Shown here piece by piece: positions 1-12,027 of a stretch of 64,000 nucleotides of DNA. The notes below the pieces were generated by a model. It worked only from the letters and a program-made list of their open reading frames with translations, made no database searches and was not told the DNA's origin. Position numbers and translations under genes: made by a program. This DNA comes from Paracentrotus lividus (lineage: Eukaryota; Echinodermata; Echinoidea; Camarodonta; Echinidae): NCBI GenBank assembly GCA_940671915.1, contig CALNVZ010002100.1, positions 11,368,568 through 11,432,567 of the forward strand, written 5' to 3'. Within the stretch, counting starts at the first letter, position 1. Each line of letters opens with the position of its first letter.

Positions 1-1379
1 GATGTAGAAGTAGTATGGTCAGTCAAATGGACATTGTTTCTAAAAACCCAAATGTTTGCCAGCTTCTAAGTAGATATTGCTATTTAGCATTTGATGCTGT
101 AAAAATATGGGTGGTAATTTGGTAGAGAGAAAGAGCAGGAGATTTTTCTTAAATAACTAAAACTTTGCAACATCAAGGTACTTTTATTCTCTCTCATTCC
201 TATCAGTCACGTTTTTAAACCCCACAGGGAAACACGTTCCAGGCAACAATAGGTCAATGTGCCCATAAACTATTGCTTCCATTTTACCATACAGCTCAAC
301 CACAGGGAAATCTGTAAGCAGGATCACACAATTTGAAACTAATCTTTGAAAGTTGTTCTTCTCTCATTTTACCAAGCGCAATGTTTCCTCAGGGGAACGT
401 GGGCCCAGCTGAACTTGCCATAACCATATGTTCCTAGGAATGGATGTTCCCATGTTGTGTTTACATTTTCACATCTCATGTCCTCTGTACACATCCTAAA
501 GGCGGGTTCAATGATACCTCCAGACTAGACCAGCTTGGTCTAATCCTCTATGACTAGTCCAAGATGAGTGCGTCCGTGAAGAACTCACTCCTCACCATCC
601 TATTTCTCCCTCTCGGATAGCGTGACCCCTTTCTCCGCTTACCGCCAAAAGGTGCAAGACAGAGAAAGAGAGCGAGAGAGAGACGTTCATGGTTGCCCTC
701 AGCCATACAGGACTGCAGCAATTAAAACGTTTTATGACCCAAATATCGAGCTAGCTGTGATTATTTGTAGTTTTTGAGGGTGAAAAAAGCATATATAGGT
801 CTTATATCAACTTTTTCCTTCCCTAGGCCAAGTATGAAATGCAATCGTATTGAGAAAGAGAGTAGAAGTACAAAGCTCTTTAAATTTTAATGTAATCTTT
901 GAGAAGTTTTTTTCAAGTTTCCTAACTACAAATGATATGTTAATTAACTGGAAAAATATATATTTTAATACAAAAAATATTTTAGTATACAGAGAACCTC
1001 TTGGCATGAAAGATATTACTAGTATAAAAGAGATATTTGCTGTAAAATTGTCAATATCTTTACCCAGTTAAATATGCGAGGCATTTTTGCAACAGATGTT
1101 CAAGTATGAAAATATGTAAGATTGTGGCGATAATTGAACCTCAGAATCTATGTACTTTATTAGAAGACCTAGACAGGAAACATTCTTTATGAACATGAAT
1201 TTGAATTGTTTATGGCTATATTGCATCTCTGTTAACATTTTATGGTACTGAAACTGAAACGAGGAAGCCATCATTTTAGGAGAAAAAAACAAAAACAATA
1301 CATATAACTAGGGGAAAACAATTTCTGAATGTGGGGTGAAATGGGGTGGGGGTATTAAACTTGAGGGTTACATCTTTGT
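1..1379. other. non-coding, no gene recognised
   Basis: AT-rich sequence with no recognisable exon. It holds a short GA-rich run near 660-685. The 60-76-codon open frames here lie in AT-rich sequence and show no family resemblance. Confidence 0.6.
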
Positions 1380-1384
1380 GTATG

Positions 1385-1835
1385 ATGCTGGCGCTTCTGC
1401 ACTAGCTCCAGCAAAAAAAAAAATAGCATGCTAATTGGTGGATCAGGAAAAAAAAAAACGAGAAAAGAAACCGGTCCTGCACTAGCTCAAGCTTCAATCA
1501 AAGTTTCGCATTAATGACCTGACCTGACCTTGAACAAACAAGCCCGATACGTATTGCACAACTGGTTTATACATGCACATGTGCATGATGGAATCTCGAA
1601 CTAGTGCAGCACTGTGCAATATTGCACGCTATTTCGTGCTAAAACCAAAATAGCGTGCAAAAACCACAAAGGAGCTTGAATGTTTTTCAAAGAGCCCAAG
1701 ATGACTCGGGCTTAGATTTCCTCAAATTTAGCATGCTATTTGAGAGAAAAAGCCTGATCTCCTCTGATCGGGCTAATTCACTGGATCACAAATAACACGC
1801 ATGTGAAATAGCTCAAGCTAGTGCAGCACCGCCTA
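1385..1835. repeat. interspersed repeat with CTGCACTAGCTC-type inverted ends
   Basis: The motif CTGCACTAGCTC occurs near 1397 and 1475 and returns inverted near 1810-1830. The interior has a short GACCT triplication near 1517 and two copies of an 'atagcgtgca'-like motif in opposite orientations around 1630-1660. About 80 bases (1706-1785) are shared with 50600-50685, which shows this is a dispersed repeat. It resembles a non-autonomous DNA element. The family and exact ends are not identified. Confidence 0.45.
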
Positions 1836-2327
1836 ATTGCTACAGTCTTTGACCTGTATCCAGTTATTGAAATCCATACATGTATTACACCCTATCCAAC
1901 AACTGATGAAATAACAGCTCTAGGCATCAACACATCTAACTTGTGAAAAATGTGTCAAACATGTGTTGTATGAAAATCAAACCATAAGTCACAAAGACCT
2001 CTTGGGGAAAACAAAATTTAGTTAATTGTAACAGGATGGTCAAGAAAGTGGATATGTCATAAAGAGGTTTAAATTCCATGATTTCTTCATAGCCTTGGTG
2101 ATCATATTTTACAGGTGCCTGGGCGGTTTTTTGCAAAGCTTGTTGGAAAAAATCAAAAGGAACAGGGTTGACTGACAGAAAGTGTCTATGAATGGTAAAA
2201 GTGAAGGACTTTTATAAAGTTTTTTGTCAGTTCCAATAGGCAATAATTTATGAAATCAGATCGATTTTGTTCTTTAACTGCAAATGTTGGTAAATTTGAA
2301 TAGAATAATTGTGATTCAAAGAAGCTG
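1836..2327. other. non-coding, no gene recognised
   Basis: AT-rich sequence with no convincing exon, RNA gene or repeat structure. Confidence 0.55.
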
Positions 2328-2531
2328 GGGGTGTTTCACAAGGAGTTAAGTAGACTTAAAAATCAAACTTAAATCCCTAGTTACGTGCGGTATATTAAGC
2401 ATCACCTCACTAGACAGATCATACCAAGGGATGCGCACGATGAGGTCTATCAATTAGATGGTGAGCGTGATACAGGATGCGCATTGCAGTTAGAGCGACT
2501 TTAAGTCTACTTAGCTCTTTGATAACACCCC
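2328..2531. mobile_element. MITE, AGTTAAGTAGACTTAAA terminal inverted repeats
   Basis: The left end reads GGGGTGTTTCACAAGGAG then TTAAGTAGACTTAAA. The reverse complement of the right end reads GGGGTGTTATCAAAGAG then CTAAGTAGACTTAAAG, giving imperfect inverted repeats of about 33 bases around a ~140-base interior with no coding capacity. A second copy lies near 12128-12355. Short length, inverted ends and multiple copies fit a miniature inverted-repeat transposable element. The right end runs into a poly-C tract, so the boundary and target duplication are uncertain. Confidence 0.65.
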
Positions 2532-3594
2532 CCCCCCCCCTGGAGCCAGAACAGATCACATTTTGCCATTTTGCCCATTTAAATCCAGAAGGATAAAATA
2601 TCGTTTACACTTTCCTAGCTCTTGTTAGGAGTTTCTTTGCTGTCCATAAAGGTCTTCTGCCCCTAACAACCCATTGAAACAGTAATGTTGTTTCCATGGT
2701 GTCAGATAGAAATAGGTGAACAAGGGCTGATGTCATGACAATGTATGAAAAATGTAATAAATAATGAGAAATTGATAGAAATAATAACATTAGCCTTCTG
2801 TTGAAATCAGGAACCTGTACATTGACCCCAATTTTACAAGCTGTCACCTATTCAAGACCTCTTTTTTGGTGCGCTGACCCAAATGTTTCTCAAGATCTTT
2901 TGCACACAGAAAAATATATACACCCAGTGAACTATATTGTTCAAGATATATTTGTAAAAATTGGATAAATATCACATGTGTAGTTTGTAGCTGTTATATT
3001 AGTTGTTATAATATTAATTTGAATGAAATGTTATTAATCAAAGTGTAGATATTGAAATTGTAAAATGGAATATGAACATCAAAATTTGTCACTAGTTATC
3101 TTATGTTTGTCACCATCCGCTACTTTAAAACAAATATTGTCGGTGCATTTTTTGCTAGACATGATCCATATGGTTGATCAAACATTGATTTTTAAATGGA
3201 TTTTTGCTTCCTGTGAGAATTAATAAACATTGTTATCAGACATATAGCGGTTTGACCAATATACCTCTGTTACCGAACAGTCTTATGACTTCACTCATCC
3301 CCTGCGATCGTCCTCCCTTCAGTTCCTCTACATGTTGCACTTTGGAGAGTTTAATGTGGAAACCAGCAATCAAATCAAGGAAATTGAGAGTAATTTCGGC
3401 AGTGTTTCCTAAGGAAATGGATTAGGATATCGTTATCTCGAGCAATGAGGTGGTTTGATTCGAATTCCAATGTCAAGTTACCTAATGTTTGAATAGGATG
3501 TAGAGTTTACGATTCATGAGGTGTGACAGGTTATGTTACCCATATTTTTCCCTGATTGGGTTCAGAGAGAGGAATGCGGTTGTACCGGATGATT
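2532..3594. other. non-coding, no gene recognised
   Basis: A poly-C tract is followed by AT-rich sequence. The open frame at 3204-3425 has no family resemblance. The 5' part of the Penelope-like element that starts at about 3595 is not visible here, so that element is 5'-truncated. Confidence 0.5.
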
Positions 3595-4850
3595 AGAACT
3601 TCAAAAAATTTCTTCATAATTTCACTTTTCATGGACAAAAACATCTTCAGGTATCTGCACACCTTATGGCACCCGTATGGCTCCTTCCTACGCTTGTCTA
3701 TTTATGACCAAGCTAGAACAGCAGATTTTAGATTCAGCACCCTGTCGACCGTTGGATTTGGTGCGCTACATCGACGATTGTTTTCTTCATCTGGACCAGG
3801 GAAGGAAGAGGCCCTCACACCTTTATTGATCACCTCAATTCTTTCCACAGGGACCATCAAATTCACCTCTGATTTTCCCACCAGACGGCCAACTTCCTCG
3901 ATGTCACCGTCAAGAAGAGACGAACCGCATCACCACTACTCTCTTACACCAAACCTACAGATACCCACCAGTACCTCACTCTTCTAGCTGCCATCCCCGT
4001 CACTGCCAAAACCAGCAATCCTTATAGCAAGCCCTCAGACCTCCGCCGTATCTGCTCTGACGATTCTGACTTTTCTTCCCATGATAGGAACCTGAAGATC
4101 ATTCTTGTGACCAGAGACATAGTGCTAGGACAGTCCAACAAGCCATTAACAAAGTTCGTTCTCTCCCTAGATCTGATGTTCTCAGAAAGAAAGCTGACCA
4201 CCAGGACACCACGGACAGAATTACCCTTGTACTACCTTCCACCCTCTAATTTACCTCCTCTCCGCACCATCCTTCATGCTAATCACCATATTCTCCACAC
4301 TTCTGATCGTCTCCTACAGGCCGTTTCCTGACACTCCCATCGTGGCATTACCGACGCCCCCGCAACACTCAAGTCTCATCGTTCGTGCTGAAGTCCCCTC
4401 CCTTACATGACCATCTTCTCCCATTCAGCATGGCACCTTCAAATGTAACAGCCAACAGATGCATCATTTGCAATTATACACATCACGAGGTGATACTTTC
4501 CAGATACCGCCACTAGAGATCTCATCACACCAAGGGGAACATCACCTGCACCACTTCTAATTATATATCTTATCACTTGCAGAGTTTGTAAGATGCAGTA
4601 TGTAGGTGAAACCAAGACCACTCTCAAAGACGCTTCTATGGCACATCAGATCCACTGTCACCAACACCAAGCTTGACACCCCAGTTGGGAACCATTTCAA
4701 CCTTCCTAACCACTCCATCTCCGACATGTCTCTACAGGGCATTGAATTTGTAGGTACCCGTCCTGATCTGTCCGTTTCAGCAGAGAGAAGTTCTGGATGA
4801 GACGTCTTCGCACCATTCAACCTCACGGTCTCAACATTCAGGGAGGGTAA
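3595..4850 (+). pseudogene. Penelope-like retroelement, decayed RT plus GIY-YIG endonuclease
   Basis: This is the remnant of a Penelope-like element (PLE), a retroelement that copies its RNA with a telomerase-related reverse transcriptase and usually carries a C-terminal GIY-YIG nuclease. Visible in order: FTFHGQKHLQV at 3621-3653; GTRMAPSYACLFM at 3668-3706; the catalytic YIDD box at 3767-3778; a stop at 3827; NFLDVTVKK from 3891 and TKPTDTHQYL from 3948; then IIYLITCRVCKMQYVGET ending at 4603, the GIY-YIG core, with its continuation HIRSTVTNT in another frame. A typical C-terminus (EKFWMRRLRTIQPHGLNI) occupies 4785-4838 and ends at a TAA at 4848. At least five frame changes and internal stops show it is dead. 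The N-terminal part of the RT is missing, as expected for 5' truncation. Family assignment is strong; the PLE clade is not resolved. Confidence 0.88.
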
Positions 4851-5545
4851 TGACTAACCTCTTTTTTCAATTTCTTTCTTGTATATCTGTTTTTCCCCCT
4901 TCCTTTTTTAGTTAGTTTAGTTTATTTGCAGGTGTTTGTTTTATTGACTAATACATTCTGTTTCTCTTTTCAATTCTTCCTTTTCTCTCCCGTTACAGGT
5001 TTGCTCACACTTCTCTTTGTTTTTGTTTTGTTTCATGTCTTCCCCTTGTTCTTTTACCTGTTTCACTTATCTATTATCCCCCCCCCCCCACTTCTTCTTG
5101 TAGCGTCTAAACCACACAGTTACTAGGTGTTTTCCCCCTTGGCTTTCTACTCTCTTCTCTTCTCATTCTTTTACCAGCCCCATAAGCTCTCACTCGATAA
5201 TCCCTTCTTTGTTAACTCTCCCCCTCTCCCAGGCTATCATCTCCCTTTCTTGTTCCAGTTTGACTGTTTGATCCACCTCTTCTCTTGCTTTTTATTTGGC
5301 TGGCGCTTCTTCACACCTTTTACATCCCCCTTTTGTTCTCTCCCTCTTGGCTGCCATTTAGTGTAGCTTTCCTCTGTCTTTCTCGCTATACCAGTTGTTC
5401 CCATACTTTTCGTTCGCATTTTTCTACATGGACGAAGATTCTGCTAGGATCGCTAAGCTCAGGCTCCTTTGACTTCATTTTAACTCCAAAAAGTGTCAGA
5501 AACATGCATACATGCACGTTGGAGAAAAAGCTGGGATCTGGATGA
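4851..5545 (+). repeat. pyrimidine-rich tract downstream of the Penelope-like element
   Basis: About 700 bases strongly biased to T and C on the + strand, including a poly-C run near 5080. It directly follows the element's stop codon and may be its 3' untranslated region. The open frames at 4926-5126, 5127-5366 and 5285-5545 come from base bias (Phe/Leu/Ser/Pro-rich) and are not genes. Confidence 0.5.
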
Positions 5546-6299
5546 GTATCAGTGAACACATATTATCCCTATGTGAGCAAGATATAAAATTGTATTGTTA
5601 TAAAACTGTCACAATCATGTAACTTTTATTCAAAGTAAGTTCTCTAAATATTGAGTGCTATCCTATTTCAAATGTACTAAAAGTTTATTACTAACAATCA
5701 TATTTTGAGAAGGAAATAAAAACCTGAAAAGGTATTTCAAAAAATCATCGGCACTATCTATTTTATCAAATAAAAGACCAAAATCTTAAATTTGAATATT
5801 GAAATTATTTTCTGATTCAAATGTGAAATATAGGAATGAAATAAAAGACTCCTGATTGAGAACAACATGTTTTTCTGACATCACACCTTAAGTCTGTTAA
5901 TCTAGTCATGGTAGTCTCAAATGAAAGGGAGTTACGCCCTTCCTGATGGCTGGTCAGGCCCCCTTTATCCTGTCTCATATACCAATAATGATTTTTACAG
6001 TGAGAAAGCCATCTTTTCTGATACGAAATAGGAATACAGATTTAAATCTTGAAATTGTTGATTTGGTCTAATGATATAAAGGTTCAATTTTAGTCACTTT
6101 ATAAAAAAAATGAGGTGAAATTAAACATACTTGATAAGAATCAATAGCTTCTGCTCTTTAAAGTAGAATTAAGAAGGCGATCCCAAATAATGAGATATTT
6201 ACATTAATAGCATCCTTATGACCCTAACTTAACTCTGAGAGGAACGTTTTAACCCCCCAAAATAAATAAGTTATGAATAGTAAATTTAAACGATTTATC
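5546..6299. other. non-coding, no gene recognised
   Basis: AT-rich sequence without convincing features. Confidence 0.55.
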
Positions 6300-6359
6300 C
6301 CAAACCCTGGTATCCCGTCACTCACTCCGGCGATGCGTACTGAGACTAGGTGTCTAGTG

Positions 6360-6367
6360 TGACGTCA
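6360..6367. promoter_or_regulatory. CRE palindrome TGACGTCA
   Basis: A perfect 8-base CREB/ATF consensus site in the context CTAGTGTGACGTCACGGC. Its partner is at 7500. Function is inferred from the motif only. Confidence 0.35.
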
Positions 6368-7499
6368 CGGCGGGATTTACGGCGATCGAGAAAGTAAACA
6401 AAGCTGGCAGCGCAGTTGATTGTGTTATACCACACGAGATATGAATGAATTTACTTTCGATCGTGGTCAGAACTTTATTTTATCGTTTGAATATTGTGTG
6501 ATGGTTTTTAAAAAGAAATGATAAGAAATTTCACATAGCAATGATATGTCTCTATAGTGTTACAAATTCTCATTTGTAGCTTTTAAGTTGATTTCCTGCC
6601 TTGTCTTCGGGGTTCGTGACACGTCGAATCAACGTCAAAAGTGAATGTGTATCATATCAGTGCACAGTTGGTGTTCATGTGCGGGAAAAACTTGTGAAAT
6701 CGAAAAGATTAGAAGTAGATATCTGCCGGTACTTATTCTCCAATTTATGTAACTGCCTCAAATGATGCAATAGATCTAAATATTAATTTCAAGATAAATA
6801 ATATGACATTTGAGCGAGATATTCTCACCGGCAAACACGTAGCGGCCGACGCTAATCGTGCTATTCTCCGTTGTTAAATATTCATCCGCGTGTGATGCGG
6901 CGCTTGAAGAAGAAGAAAGAAAAAAAAAAAAAAAAAAAAAAAAAAAAACACGTCGCCAGCGAATTGGTCTGCGCAGCGCTTCAGCTTCATCATCTTCCAT
7001 AAAGTCTTCAAAGTCCTATAAAGGTCATTTTTATCTAAGTCTTCACTAACTCCAGCATTCTTGGGTATTATATTTTGTCAACAACGAGATCGAAAGAAAG
7101 CCAAGGTATTCAATCACACTATACACAAGCTGCATACAGCGCTAGCGCTCAAACACACAGCAACACGTTCACACATGTTCAAGGAAGCAGCGCGCGCGGT
7201 GTTGTTTTGGACGACCAGATCTGCTACAACAGAGAACTCGATCGTACTCTTGTTGTAGAGAAAAGAAAACAAGTGAACATATCGATTAATAACTCATTGT
7301 TGACAATCTAATTTCACAAATTTAAGACTTGAAAACCGTTATTTATACTTTTTTCTATGTAGGGAAAGTAAAGATTTGTACATATGATTCGTATTTTTGT
7401 TATATAGCTTCCTTCGAAAACATTGGTAAAATCATCTCCTCTATATGCACATCATTTGTATTTACTCCGCGGCACTCGAATATACCCAACACCCGGCCG

Positions 7500-7507
7500 T
7501 GACGTCA
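7500..7507. promoter_or_regulatory. CRE palindrome TGACGTCA
   Basis: A second perfect CREB/ATF site in the context CGGCCGTGACGTCACCTC, with flanks partly matching the inverted flanks of the 6360 site. Function is inferred from the motif only. Confidence 0.35.
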
Positions 7508-7560
7508 CCTCAGCGTGTACTCTGTATATAGTCTAATGGCCTAGGAGCAGCCTATTTCAT

Positions 7561-8703
7561 AGACTTTCAAACCAGAATATCGAGAAGTCAGGGGAGTTTT
7601 ATGATATGCTATCTGTTTGAACATCTATTATATAAACTATTAATGTGTAAAACCCAAATTTATGGAAATCATGCCCTTCTTATATCAACTTTAAAGGAAA
7701 TGATTTTTTTTAAAGTCCCTCAAGTAAGAAAAGCACCCTCCCCATTTCACACACATAAACACACACACCACTTTACATTTTCTTTCTTCTCTCTTGTCTA
7801 TATATACTTCCATTAGTCATTCTCTATACCAACTTTCATATCAAATTTCCTCAAATTAAAGATACAGTTTATATTTTTCATTGCAATTTTGGGCAAATTG
7901 TCTAAGCTCATTGGCGATGAGAACCAGGTTTTTCCTGATAACATGAAATAACAAGATAATTCAGTATTCATCAGTTTAAATCACAAACCAACTTATCACA
8001 ATTTGCAAATCATTTCATTACTCCAAAATATTATTTCTTTTTGATTCTTGCTGACATATAGTTTTTAAACGAGATGGATATGAAAGCCAAAAGATTTCCA
8101 TAAAATAAACGTGATTTGAACTTAAACTTTGCAACTCTGCAAGATTTCCTAAAATAGATTTAAAGAGACAAGATAAGTTTACACAATGACTCTGCAGCTC
8201 TGCAACTACATCACTGCTTATCTTTCACAGAAAGATGAATGGAAAATTACTTGATCTTTCTCTGTGGTCGTACTCTAAAGGTGTAGGAAACATCCTTTCA
8301 ACAAATTGATATCAAATTTGCTAGATTTGTCATTTCATTAATATGAAGTTGACTTGAAAATGTAAAATTGGGATCTGAAGTTTTCCCCTTGAAGATTCTG
8401 TTTTCATGAGATATACTTTTCCACTTTGAGTTTAAGATTTGCTATCACAGTTGATGACAGAACACCAATAATGAGAGAAGGAGAAATAGAGAGGGGAGGA
8501 AAGTAAGGACTGGGAAAGGAGAGAGAGAGACAGAGAGAGAAGGGTGTAGAACTGGAAATGAAAGATGACAAGCTAATGATAAAATATACTGGATGAGAGA
8601 GATGGAAGGGAAAGAATTAAATGTACTTGAAGAAGTTTAAGTCATAAATGCAATATATATATATTATAAAAAGAATCCTTACTTAGTGAGTTGGGATTAC
8701 AAG
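7561..8703. other. non-coding, GA-rich stretch
   Basis: AT-rich sequence with a purine-rich (GA) microsatellite-like tract around 8470-8620. No exon recognised. Confidence 0.55.
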
Positions 8704-8940
8704 GGAATAGACCAGTTTACTAACATTCAAATTTATGCATAAGTTTTTAATAAAAGTTGTTCTTCACAACCTGAAAGCTTGCCAGAGGCTTGCGTGACAT
8801 AACAATAACTAATGTATGCAAACTGGATTCCATGTATTGTATTTCATTCTTTTATTACAGCTTGTTTGAATACCTTGTCACTATGTCGGCAGGAAAAAGT
8901 AGGTATAAAATTTAAATATGTTAGTAAACTGGTCTATTCC
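8704..8940. mobile_element. short inverted-repeat element, GGAATAGACCAGTTTACTAA ends
   Basis: GGAATAGACCAGTTTACTAA plus a few further bases at 8704 reappears as its exact reverse complement ending at 8940, followed inward by further partial matches (ATTCAAATTT against ATATTTAAATTT). About 237 bases in all, no coding capacity and no obvious target duplication. It fits a MITE. Confidence 0.6.
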
Positions 8941-10010
8941 GGCTGCGCCAATTGTTCCTATCTTAGTATCTCTAAAGACACAAGGTTATTGCGATAGAGG
9001 ATTTTTGTTCCAAATAAGGAACATTTTCTTTTGTACAGTGCTTGCCTAACAACTCAATATGCATCATGTTGATACCTACTGGTGCATGGTCGGTAAGCCC
9101 ACTTATACTGCTTTAGTGCAGATGAATGTTCTAAAACAAAACTGACCATGATTCTTTATCAGGAATCTAATTTTGAAACGATGCCCTAGACCCTAGTTTT
9201 TGTTACAAGATGGAATGACGATGTATAGTATAGTTTCAGGGCTCTCATGGATAGTAAGTAGTTCATGTAACTAAAGAGGCCACCCTGTACAAATAAAATT
9301 GGAAATAAATAGTTAGCCAGCATTCACACACAAAAATTCCATCATATAGCTATATGGTTAGGACAGCTGTACTAAAATTTTGTGTATGAACAAGGCAATC
9401 ACATCCATGGAGACAGATGGGGACAGACTTAATATTGAGACAACACCATTCTAATACTAGTTATTCAACACCCCAATTGGTTTGCCATTTCTGGAAATTT
9501 CTCAATCCGTAATATTTTCATCCCAATTGGTGTTTGTTTTGGATTACGATGGTTGCTATCGAAAGTAAATAAAACTGGACAGAGGTTGTAGGTGTTGATA
9601 CCAAGGGATGGAAGAATAATACAAATGACCAGATACGTTCTATTGGCTGCTTTAGTATCAAAGATATGATTAAATTGAAAATATATGGAATTTAAGATGA
9701 CATTTTCCCCCTTTAATCATTGTCTTTCTAGAATATGTACCAGACATGTATACAGCTATTAATTATGCTTTCTTGCGATTCAATTTAAACTGGAAAAAGA
9801 ACATCTCAGTTATGTTTTTGACATTTTTAGAAATGTGCCTTTACTAAACTTTATATAGTCTAATTAGAATGTACATGCTTTAATTTCAACATTAAATTTT
9901 ATACGTTTAGCTTAACACTGAATCTGTGAGAAACATAATTTTGCATATTTCTTTTGACATACAGTTCAAAAGTTGCTTCCTCTCTTAATGAACAGGAATA
10001 GATTTATCCT
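8941..10010. other. non-coding, no gene recognised
   Basis: AT-rich sequence. A short inverted pair based on CCCAATTGG near 9473 and 9524 is too small to classify. Confidence 0.5.
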
Positions 10011-10014
10011 TTAA

Positions 10015-11069
10015 GGCCATGTGTCATGAATTGGGTGCAAAATGCGTTACATGTCAAAACATTTGTAGAAATGTACATTGTCACAAACAAACATCTCTAG
10101 TATCTTAATGGTAAGTCAAACATGTATAAAAGTATATATATCTTGAAAGCTCAGATGGTAGGGAAGATGATTAACATATTTTTTTTGCCTGTATAGGGTG
10201 TGTCATGAAAGCTATACATGGTGTTACAAGAAAAATTGTTTTAAAATGTTCACAATTTCAATGGCGAGTAATTTCTTATTGTTTGTATTAAATGTAATAA
10301 ATCAACTTAGACTATGTTAATAAGACCCTGTGCTTCTGAAAAATATAAACTTGTAATGCAAAATTATTCCTTCCAACCGCGCTACAGAGTGTATAAAAAA
10401 AGAAGAAAAGGTAGTTTAAAAATGGCAGAAATCCTGTCTTATACTTTTGAATTACAACGTAAACAAATTTTATTGCAAGAAATATGTTTCCAATCGATTG
10501 TTTATCTACGTACATGCAAAGAAAATGGATGAAAAAACACAATTATTGTTATAAAATGGCATGTTTCAATTTTTGATGCCTACAATGCATTATCTATATA
10601 TGAGCCATGCGTGCATGAATTTTGTTTTGATTGATTAATTAATTGATTAAGTGACCCTTGGAAAATTCTACTTGACATTTATAAAAACCAGATAAATTCC
10701 AAAGAGTTTGATATATCATTCAACCTATAAGACCGTTTGGATACAAATATATAATGCAACAAATAGTAAAAATGTAACAAAAATGGGAATTCCCTATGCT
10801 TTAACACGTGCCTCCACCGTAGGATCCTCCACCGTAGGATCCTCCCCTTCCTACGTTACACCACTCATGTTAACTTTGTATTGAAACTATGAGCAGGACA
10901 AAGCTGAAACTTCACAGATATGTAGCCTGATAAATTACCTACAATTTGAGACATTGTACAGCTAATGACTGTACTTTGTTATCATGCTATGAAAAAAACT
11001 GTGACAATATGCCCTCCAAAATGTAACGCCTCCACCCTTTTACTATACCCCAATATGTGACACATGACC
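10015..11069. mobile_element. TTAA-flanked non-autonomous DNA element (piggyBac-type insertion)
   Basis: TTAA at 10011-10014 and at 11070-11073 flank a 1055-base segment. Its ends are inverted: GGCCATGTGTCATGAATTGG on the left, GGTCATGTGTCACATATTGG on the reverse-complemented right. Weaker matches continue inward (GCGTTACAT; TTGTCACA). TTAA target duplication is the hallmark of piggyBac transposition. The interior has no transposase, so the copy would be non-autonomous. A two-copy 15-base repeat (CCTCCACCGTAGGAT) sits near 10808-10837. The overlapping open frames at 10312-10542 have no family resemblance. Confidence 0.55.
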
Positions 11070-11073
11070 TTAA

Positions 11074-12027
11074 GAAATTAGTTTTCTAAGACCAACTCCA
11101 ATATGAAATCCAGTCAATTATGGCCCAGCCCTTTGGAGCCAGCAGACTTGAATTCTGTTCCTGATGATAAAACGTGTTGTTTTGTCCATTGTTTAATGGG
11201 ACTTTTATATGACTTGATGATATATCAGGGTCATATGTGAATTGGATATTTAAGAAAAGCATTACTTGAGCCTCTACCATTTGTATCAATTTCAAAGTAA
11301 ATAGTGTTTGTGTTTGTGTCTGGTGAGGGGGAGGGGGACGAATGCTTGCTACCCAGCACCTAGCCCTTCTTATTGTATTTTTTGGATAGCAAGGTAGATT
11401 TAAGGCGAAAAGGCCCTTTCTTTAAATCATCGTCACATATGATGTGCACAAATATAGGCCTATTTAGTATGCAAACAGCATCTAATGTGACACTTTAATA
11501 ATGACAATAATAATAAAAACATTATACCTTAAATGGAGCCTAGTCCAGTTTCCACTTTGTTTTTTCTGTTAAATCCAAAAATGTTAAATCCAAAAGTGTT
11601 AAATCAGTTGCAGCATATGGCATATTACTATATGGTCATATCATTCAGACCTGACAGATAAGAAAATTTACCTGTAACAAAAGGGTATGCAATAGTCCCC
11701 TGGGTATTAACTTGAACAAGCTGAAATAGATACAGGTCCATGAGATGTCTTCAAATTACCGCTGTAAATTCCCAATTTATTTTAGCTCTCATCGTCTTGC
11801 TAAAAAATACCTGAAACATGACCTTGTCGTGACCATATGCCTTCATTTTGATAAAAAAATAAAGAAACGCACCCCACAACCACCATCCATCCAACAACGT
11901 TGACAAGAATTATGTCAGCAGTAATGCCAATTTCCCCTCAAGTTTTAGCCTGACAAACCTCTCACCAGGACAGTGATTGCCAGAAATATTGATTGGAATG
12001 AATTCAGGAAGGAATCGTTGATCTGTA
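11074..12027. other. non-coding, no gene recognised
   Basis: AT-rich sequence with no exon recognised. TGTTAAATCC-like motifs are repeated around 11567-11605. Confidence 0.5.

Larger units (their letters stand above)
6300..7560. other. CpG-richer segment between two inverted CRE palindromes
   Basis: Compared with its surroundings this segment has more CpG (for example around 6300-6440, 6830-6990 and 7190-7260). It contains a 30-base A-run near 6920-6949. Near each end it carries GTGACGTCACGGC in opposite orientation (6359-6371 and the reverse complement around 7497-7508). It could be a promoter or untranslated first-exon region, or a transposon with CRE-containing ends. No protein family is recognised in the short open frames (6776-7311). 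Confidence 0.4.

Noticed and set aside
4926..5545. Three + frames rich in Phe/Leu/Ser
   Set aside because: They arise from a pyrimidine-rich tract after the Penelope-like element; no family features.
10149..10165. AGCTCAGATGGTAGG, like a tRNA D-arm
   Set aside because: No anticodon arm or B box follows.
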